5,553 nt of DNA from positions 1 to 5,553 of the forward strand of contig JASHVC010000252.1 of assembly GCA_030039655.1 (NCBI GenBank). Direction: 5' to 3'. Made by a program: the position numbers and the translations under genes. Positions 1 to 3,948 of the stretch are shown here, one piece after another. Origin of the DNA: Xanthobacteraceae bacterium (GTDB taxonomy: Bacteria > Pseudomonadota > Alphaproteobacteria > Rhizobiales > Xanthobacteraceae). The notes beneath the pieces are model-generated. The model searched no databases. It was not told the DNA's origin and saw only the letters and a list, made by a program, of their open reading frames with translations. The number at the start of each line of letters is the position of its first letter. Position 1 is the stretch's first letter.

Positions 1-1305
1 AAGCCGGCATGCGCGCTCGACCATGTCGTCCTGATCGTGTGCATCCTCGGCGATCACGGTGTGGATGCCCCAGACGATAGACAATTTGCGCCCGGCGGCG
101 ATGATCGGCGAGATGGCAATGATTGGGCATTGGGGCCGCTCGCGCGCTACCCGCAAGCCGGTCGAGCCCGATGAGGTCCAGCAGACAATGGCGGAGAGGT
201 CGATGGTTTCAGCAACCTGCCGTGCGGCTGCGGCGATGGCATCAGCGCCCGTGGCCTCAGGCTCCGTGTGCAGCACGTGCAGCGACGGCAGGTAGATAGC
301 GTCTCTTTCGACTTGTTCGGCGATCCGGTTCATCGTCGCCACTGCCTCGACCGGATATTGGCCGGCCGCCGACTCCGCCGAGAGCATGATCGCATCTGCT
401 CCGTCGAAGATGGCAGTCGCAACGTCGGAAACTTCGGCGCGGGTCGGCACGGGGCTCGCGATCATGGACTCCAGCATCTGCGTCGCGACGACGACCGGCT
501 TGCCGGCGCGCCGACAGGCCCGCGTCATGTCTTTCTGCACGCCTGGCACGCGTTCCAGCGGCATCTCGACGCCGAGATCGCCGCGCGCCACCATTAAGGC
601 GTCAGCGAGATCGAGGATGTCGTCGAGGCGCGCGACGGCTTGCGGCTTCTCGATCTTGGCCATCACGGCCGCGCGCCCACGGGTGATTTTCTTGGCCTCG
701 GCGACGTCCTCTGGACGTTGAATGAAAGACAGCGCCACCCAATCGATTCCAGCATCAAGGGCGGCTTCGAGGTCGGCGATGTCCTTTGCCGCGAGCGCTG
801 CCAACGGAATGACGGTGTCGGGCAAGCTGACACCTTTGCGGTTGGACATTTTGCCGCCGACTTCGACCCGCGTCACGATGCGCTGCGGGCTCGTTTCGAT
901 CGCTTGCAAGCGTAACTTGCCGTCATCGATCAGCAGCGTGTCGCCCGGTTTGACGGCGGCGAAGATTTCGGCGTGCGGGAGGTTTATGCGCGTTGCATCA
1001 CCGGGCGTCGGATCGGTGTCGAAGAGGAAGTCCTGGCCTTTGTCGATCTCGACCGCGTCATTCTTGAATGCGCCTAGCCGCAGCTTCGGTCCTTGCAGAT
1101 CGACAAGGGCGCCGATCGGCCGGTTGTGCTCTGACTCCACCGCACGAATCGAAGCCACCAGCTCACGCATGCGCTCGTGGCTGGTGTGGCTCATGTTGAT
1201 GCGGAAAACGTCTGCACCGGCCTGGAAGAGGCGATTAATTGTAGTTCGGTCGCCCGACGCCGGCCCAAGCGTCGCGACGACTTTAGTCCGTCGCTGCCGC
1301 CTCAT
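1..1305 (-). CDS. pyk: Pyruvate kinase (C-terminus cut off by the window edge)
   Basis: Catalyses PEP + ADP to pyruvate + ATP, the last step of glycolysis, in the cytosol. The visible 435 residues show the N-terminal TKVVATLGPAS motif (7-17), RINMSH (35-40; Asn37 and Ser39 are at cation-site positions), the active-site signature MAKIEKPQAV with catalytic Lys217, Mg-binding Glu219 and Asp243 (ARGDLGVE), ATQMLESM (274-281) and MLSAESAAG (307-315). The B domain lies roughly at 72-170 and the C-terminal domain begins near 345. Pyruvate kinases are usually about 470-480 residues, so roughly 40 are missing beyond position 1. The ATG at 1305-1303 overlaps the TGA of the upstream DUF1036 gene (ATGA) and gives the normal N-terminus. 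There is only a weak SD-like GGAA before it, so translation probably relies on coupling. Residues 69-77 read DLQGPKLRL in place of the common DTKGPEIRT, the residue set of K+-independent enzymes. Identification is firm. Confidence 0.97.
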   Translation of the reverse strand, partial: MRRQRRTKVVATLGPASGDRTTINRLFQAGADVFRINMSHTSHERMRELVASIRAVESEHNRPIGALVDLQGPKLRLGAFKNDAVEIDKGQDFLFDTDPTPGDATRINLPHAEIFAAVKPGDTLLIDDGKLRLQAIETSPQRIVTRVEVGGKMSNRKGVSLPDTVIPLAALAAKDIADLEAALDAGIDWVALSFIQRPEDVAEAKKITRGRAAVMAKIEKPQAVARLDDILDLADALMVARGDLGVEMPLERVPGVQKDMTRACRRAGKPVVVATQMLESMIASPVPTRAEVSDVATAIFDGADAIMLSAESAAGQYPVEAVATMNRIAEQVERDAIYLPSLHVLHTEPEATGADAIAAAARQVAETIDLSAIVCWTSSGSTGLRVARERPQCPIIAISPIIAAGRKLSIVWGIHTVIAEDAHDQDDMVERACRL

Positions 1306-1841
1306 TTTTTGGTTCCGGCTGGCGCCCCTGGCGTCGGTGCAGCGCTGGCGGGCGGGAGCGCGCTCAGCGGATTGCCGACAGGTTTGACTTGCTGCCGTTC
1401 ACCCGATTCGGTCAATTGGACGGTCCAGTTCTTCTGCTCGCCGGTGTCTACCTCGAAAAAGCCGGTGCGGTCGAAACCATGGGCGAGGCAATCGCTAGTG
1501 CCGCGGATCGTAAACTCCCTGTCGCGCGTGCACATGAAGGCCTGACCCATCCATTCGCCGCCGCGGTCATAGTCGATGGCGTAGACGTAGTAAAAACGTG
1601 CGACAAGGTCGCCTTTGAGGATGGTCTCGCAGCTTCGTGATGGCAGATTCCACCAGCCCTCGGTGGTCCAGTTGTCAGCGTCCTTGTAGCCGATGGCGAC
1701 GCCAACGCGGCTGCCGGTGTTGTTGCAGAGGCGGAAGTCGGCCTTGGCGGTGCCGGTCGATGCGGCCAAGACTGCGAACGCGATGGCGCTCAGCACCAGC
1801 GCAGTCGCCGTCAGTCGTGAAAAGAGGGTCCCCTGCCTCAT
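1302..1841 (-). CDS. Exported DUF1036 family protein, function unknown
   Basis: The product has 179 residues. Residues 1-34 form a signal peptide: Arg2 and Arg9, a hydrophobic core at about 11-29, and a likely signal peptidase I cleavage after Ala-Lys-Ala34. The mature part of about 145 residues carries the DUF1036 domain (about 35-145). It begins DFRLCNNT, is rich in aromatic residues (Trp58, Trp63, Trp64, Tyr84, Tyr85, Tyr87, Trp97) and has four cysteines (39, 71, 104, 118) that could form two disulfides in the periplasm. The tail from about 150 is Pro/Ala-rich and ends in Lys-Lys. No catalytic motif is evident and the family has no established function that I know of. It starts 18 nt after the glycerate kinase stop, with a modest GGAAG (1856-1852) about 10 nt upstream, and its stop overlaps the pyk start. 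DUF1036 next to pyruvate kinase is an arrangement I recall from other alphaproteobacteria. Confidence 0.9.
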   Translation of the reverse strand: MRQGTLFSRLTATALVLSAIAFAVLAASTGTAKADFRLCNNTGSRVGVAIGYKDADNWTTEGWWNLPSRSCETILKGDLVARFYYVYAIDYDRGGEWMGQAFMCTRDREFTIRGTSDCLAHGFDRTGFFEVDTGEQKNWTVQLTESGERQQVKPVGNPLSALPPASAAPTPGAPAGTKK

Positions 1842-1859
1842 TACTGGTGAGCTTCCACG

Positions 1860-3167
1860 TCAACTCGATGGCCTGTCAACGGTGATGGCGCGGAAGTCGG
1901 TCACGTTCGTGAACGTGGGGCCGGGCCTGAACAGATCGCCGATACCATTGAAGAACCCCGTGGAATCGTTGTCCGCGAGAAACGCGGCGGGATCGAGGCC
2001 GGCGGCTCGGGCGCGACCGATCGTCGTCTCATCGACGAAGGCACCGGCAGGGTCGTCCGGGCGCCCGCGGCCTCCATCGGTTCCATCCGTGTCGGCAGCC
2101 AGGCCCGCAATGCCTTTGGCCCCATCGAGATAGACCGCGAGTGCCAGCGCATATTCCTGGTTGGGGCCGCCCCGGCCCTGGCCCTGTAGTGTGACCGTGA
2201 GTTCGCCGCCCGAAAGGATGGCGACGCGGCGGCCCTGCGCCGCCAGATCGCGGGCAAGCCTGGCATGCTCGGCGGCAACCTCCCGTGCTTCGCCTTGTAG
2301 GCGGTCGCCGAGGACCAGGCATTCGTAGTCAGCGGCCTCTGCCCGCGCTTGCGCCGCCCGCAGCGCGTCAGCCGGACGCGCCACGATTTTGTAATTCGTC
2401 CCGGCAAAGAATGCCGCACCCGATTTCGGCGATTCGTTGGAAGGATCGGCGAGCGTGCGCGCGGCGGCTTCCGGCACCTCGAGCCGGTATTTGCTGATGA
2501 TCGCGCGCGCGTCGGAAAGCGTCGTCGGATCAGGCACGGTCGGTCCGGAACCGATGGTTGCGGGATCGTCGCCGGGTACGTCGGAGATCGCCAGCGTCAT
2601 CACGGCTGCGGGCTGTGCGCGTTGCGCAAGACGTCCGCCTTTGATCCGCGAGAGATGTTTGCGGACTGTGTTGATCTCGCCGATGTTGGCGCCGCTGCGC
2701 AACAGCGCTCGTGTCACCGCTTGCTTCTCGGCGAGCGTCAGATTTTTAGCCGGTGCGATCCAGTTTGCGGAAGCGCCGCCGGAAAGAAGGACAAGGACGA
2801 GGTCGGCCTGACCGGCCTGTTCGGCGAAGGCGAGTGCGCGTTCGGTGCCTTTGACCCCTGCTTCATCGGGCACCGGATGGCCAGCCTCAACGATGGGAAT
2901 CCGCCGCGTCGGTCGCCCGTAACCGTGACGCGTCACCGCCACTCCGGTTAGTCGGTCCGCCGCGATGTTCCGCTCGGCCATTTGCGCCAGGTAGTGCTTT
3001 TCTGCGACCTCCGTCATCGAGCCGGCCGCTTTGCCGGCGGCCAGAATGATCAGCCGTCCGCCGGACGGAAACTCCGGCAGGTTTGGGGGTAGGCACTGCG
3101 ACGGATGGGCCGTGGCGACCGCAGTTCGAAACAGCGATACAAGCAGGTCGCGCGCCGGCGTAGCCAT
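1860..3167 (-). CDS. Glycerate 2-kinase, MOFRL/type-2 family (TtuD/GckA-like)
   Basis: Predicted to phosphorylate D-glycerate with ATP to 2-phosphoglycerate in the cytosol. The 435-residue length is typical of the family. The N-terminal DUF4147 domain (about 5-245) shows AAGKAAGSM with the expected catalytic Lys46, EAGHPVPD (94-101), LLSGGASA (127-134), INTVRKHLS (165-173) and ISDVPGDDPATIGSGPT (194-210). The C-terminal MOFRL domain (about 315-430) shows ILSGGELTV (317-325), GRGGPNQEYAL with the expected catalytic Arg332, ADTDGTDG (358-365), and a terminal GPTFTNVTDFRAI loop (416-428). Members were once annotated as hydroxypyruvate reductase (TtuD) in tartrate utilisation, and this sequence supports the kinase assignment. 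Methylotroph GckA acts in the serine cycle, but no serine-cycle gene is visible here. It is first in the operon with DUF1036 and pyk. The ATG at 3167 gives the standard N-terminus, with only a weak GGGA 4 nt upstream. The glycerate source (tartrate, glyoxylate or serine) cannot be decided. Confidence 0.93.
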   Translation of the reverse strand: MATPARDLLVSLFRTAVATAHPSQCLPPNLPEFPSGGRLIILAAGKAAGSMTEVAEKHYLAQMAERNIAADRLTGVAVTRHGYGRPTRRIPIVEAGHPVPDEAGVKGTERALAFAEQAGQADLVLVLLSGGASANWIAPAKNLTLAEKQAVTRALLRSGANIGEINTVRKHLSRIKGGRLAQRAQPAAVMTLAISDVPGDDPATIGSGPTVPDPTTLSDARAIISKYRLEVPEAAARTLADPSNESPKSGAAFFAGTNYKIVARPADALRAAQARAEAADYECLVLGDRLQGEAREVAAEHARLARDLAAQGRRVAILSGGELTVTLQGQGRGGPNQEYALALAVYLDGAKGIAGLAADTDGTDGGRGRPDDPAGAFVDETTIGRARAAGLDPAAFLADNDSTGFFNGIGDLFRPGPTFTNVTDFRAITVDRPSS

Positions 3168-3210
3168 TCGGTCCCAAATTTCGCACTATGGAAAGACGAG
3201 CCTTGTGTCT

Positions 3211-3229
3211 CTATCTTGTTAACAAATAG
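3211..3229. promoter_or_regulatory. Palindromic operator-like site
   Basis: CTATCTTGTTAACAAATAG contains a perfect 10-bp palindrome, TTGTTAACAA (3216-3225). It is flanked by inverted CTAT (3211-3214) and ATAG (3226-3229), offset by one extra C on the left. It sits between the two divergent start codons, over the inferred transcript start of the DUF1244 gene and just upstream of the inferred operon promoter, a usual place for a repressor or dual regulator. No regulator gene lies in the window, so the binding protein is unknown. It could also be chance in an AT-rich spacer. Confidence 0.4.
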
Positions 3230-3235
3230 GCCGAC

Positions 3236-3242
3236 GAGGTGA
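3236..3242 (+). promoter_or_regulatory. Ribosome binding site fixing the DUF1244 start
   Basis: GAGGTGA is a good match to the Shine-Dalgarno consensus, with its GAGG core 5 nt before the ATG at 3245. An in-frame GTG at 3239-3241 lies inside this site and so cannot sensibly be the start, which settles the choice of ATG. Confidence 0.75.
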
Positions 3243-3244
3243 CC

Positions 3245-3553
3245 ATGGCTACCGATGAAAAGACCCGCACTGAACTTGAGGCCGCCGTATACCGCCGTCT
3301 GGTCGAGCACCTGCGCTCGCGCACAGACGTGCAAAATATCGACCTGATGAATTTGGCCGGTTTTTGCCGAAACTGCCTCTCCAATTGGATGAAGGATGCG
3401 GCCGATGCCCAAGGCGTGCCGATGACCAAGGAAGAGAGCCGCGAGGTCGTCTACGGGATGCCCTACGACGAATGGCGCGCCAAATACCAGAAGGAAGCCT
3501 CCGCGCAGCAGAAGGCTGCGTTCGAGAAGGCGCAATCAAGCCAGAAACATTGA
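3245..3553 (+). CDS. DUF1244 family protein, function unknown
   Basis: A cytosolic protein of 102 residues with no signal peptide or membrane segment, close to the family's usual length of about 100. Recognisable DUF1244 blocks are RRLVEHLRSRTDVQNIDLMN (17-36), the cysteine pair in LAGFCRNCLSNW (37-48; Cys41 and Cys44 as CxxC), and REVVYGMPYDEWRAKYQ (66-82). The sequence looks largely helical, and the last 20 residues are Gln/Lys/Glu/Ala-rich and variable. CxxC with a single pair could bind metal, perhaps in a dimer, or be redox-active, but neither is shown. The start is set by the SD at 3236-3242. It is divergent from the glycerate kinase operon and 117 nt upstream of gapR in the same direction, so the two may share a transcript. 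The family is widespread in proteobacteria without an assigned function, to my knowledge. Confidence 0.92.
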   Translation: MATDEKTRTELEAAVYRRLVEHLRSRTDVQNIDLMNLAGFCRNCLSNWMKDAADAQGVPMTKEESREVVYGMPYDEWRAKYQKEASAQQKAAFEKAQSSQKH

Positions 3554-3670
3554 GTTCCAGGCTTTTTCGACTTCATCCTGTGCGTTGATGTGGATGAGGA
3601 CGCTCGCGTCTTGACGTGAAGCTTGGCGGCTTTGAAAGGTCCTCGCTTCCGTCATCGCGAGGAGTGCCCG
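3554..3670 (+). promoter_or_regulatory. Spacer and probable control region upstream of gapR
   Basis: These 117 nt hold no convincing gene and no Rho-independent terminator after DUF1244. TTGACG (3611-3616), preceded by C to give the CTTGAC form common in alphaproteobacteria, could be a -35. The hexamer 17 nt downstream (GAAAGG, 3634-3639) is a poor -10. A short GACGC/GCGTC inverted repeat (3599-3610) abuts the -35. Downstream lies the hairpin described separately. gapR may thus have its own promoter, be read through from DUF1244, or both. Confidence 0.35.
3640..3663 (+). promoter_or_regulatory. Hairpin covering the gapR Shine-Dalgarno site
   Basis: TCCTCGC (3640-3646) pairs perfectly with GCGAGGA (3657-3663) around a 10-nt loop, giving a 7-bp GC-rich stem. 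The 3' arm contains most of the GAGGAG ribosome binding site of gapR (3659-3664), which is 6 nt before the ATG at 3671. If the leader includes both arms, the stem would hide the SD. GAAGC (3618-3622) can pair with GCTTC (3645-3649) and would compete for the 5' arm. The pairing is read directly from the sequence; a regulatory role is inferred. Confidence 0.5.
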
Positions 3671-3943
3671 ATGGCCAACGCTTCTGTCAAAGACGATCAG
3701 CCGGCCCGCCGCTTTGCCAAGGATCAGCTCAAGGCGTTCGTTGAACGCGTCGAGCGGCTTGAAGAGGAAAAGAAAACAATCACCGATGATATTCGCGACG
3801 TCTATGCCGAAGCCAAGGTCAATGGTTACGACATCAAGGCTTTGCGCTCGGTAGTGCGGCTGCGCAAGATAGACATCAACGAGCGCAGGGAGCAGGAAGC
3901 CATTCTGGAAACCTACCTGCATGCGCTCGGCATGCTGGCGTGA
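3671..3943 (+). CDS. gapR: GapR, DUF2312 nucleoid-associated DNA-binding protein
   Basis: A small basic cytosolic protein of 90 residues. In Caulobacter, GapR forms oligomers that clamp around overtwisted (positively supercoiled), AT-rich DNA and help topoisomerases during replication and transcription. Here residues 1-14 are a variable tail, followed by a charged helical coiled-coil segment (about 15-50, including [14 protein letters not shown] at 22-35 and [10 protein letters not shown] at 40-49), NGYD (51-54), a basic helix [12 protein letters not shown] (57-68), and a last helix to ALGM (85-88). Length and blocks match the family. The ATG at 3671 has a strong GAGGAG SD 6 nt upstream; an in-frame TTG at 3623 would add 16 residues without an SD and is not supported. 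It follows DUF1244 in the same direction and converges with the DUF882 gene 5 nt past its stop. Confidence 0.93.
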   Translation: MANASVKDDQPARRFAKDQLKAFVERVERLEEEKKTITDDIRDVYAEAKVNGYDIKALRSVVRLRKIDINERREQEAILETYLHALGMLA

Positions 3944-3948
3944 AGGGA

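Larger units (their letters stand above)
3168..3244. promoter_or_regulatory. Divergent promoter region between the glycerate kinase operon and the DUF1244 gene
   Basis: These 77 nt are the only space for promoters of the minus-strand operon and the plus-strand DUF1244 gene, and they are visibly more AT-rich than the coding DNA around them. For the plus strand the best match I find is TGGAAA (3189-3194), a 17-nt spacer, then TATCTT (3212-3217). That would place the transcript start near 3224, about 20 nt before the ATG. For the minus strand, CATAGT (3190-3185) could be a -10, with GAGACA (3211-3206) as a -35 at a short 15-nt spacing. These elements overlap, so the promoters may compete. That a divergent promoter exists follows from gene orientation; the individual hexamers are weak guesses. 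Confidence 0.5.

Noticed and set aside
1302..1315. An A6 run before TGA where a -1 slip would fuse DUF1036 to pyruvate kinase
   Set aside because: The frames do line up for a -1 fusion, but C-AAA-AAA is not a good tandem slippery heptamer and no downstream stimulator is evident. The fusion would also put a signal peptide on a cytosolic enzyme. Stop-start coupling through ATGA is the simpler reading.
1359..1373. 15-nt identity (CGCGCTCAGCGGATT) between the DUF1036 gene and 4540-4554 in the DUF882 gene
   Set aside because: Both copies encode Asn-Pro-Leu-Ser-Ala in Pro/Ala-rich tails with the same GC-rich codon bias. The match stops abruptly on both sides, so coincidence is more likely than a mobile repeat.
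722..1387. Plus-strand open frame of 221 codons
   Set aside because: It lies antisense to the unambiguous pyruvate kinase gene, resembles no family I know and has the composition expected of a GC-rich shadow frame.
3239..3244. GTG start for the DUF1244 gene
   Set aside because: The GTG is part of the Shine-Dalgarno sequence of the ATG at 3245.
3588..3614. Short open frame MWMRTLAS upstream of gapR as a possible leader peptide
   Set aside because: There is no Shine-Dalgarno site before it, no run of regulatory codons and no attenuator structure timed to it.
3536..3922. Minus-strand open frame of 128 codons across the gapR gene and the spacer
   Set aside because: It is antisense to gapR, which has clear family identity and a strong SD; I recognise no family in the frame.
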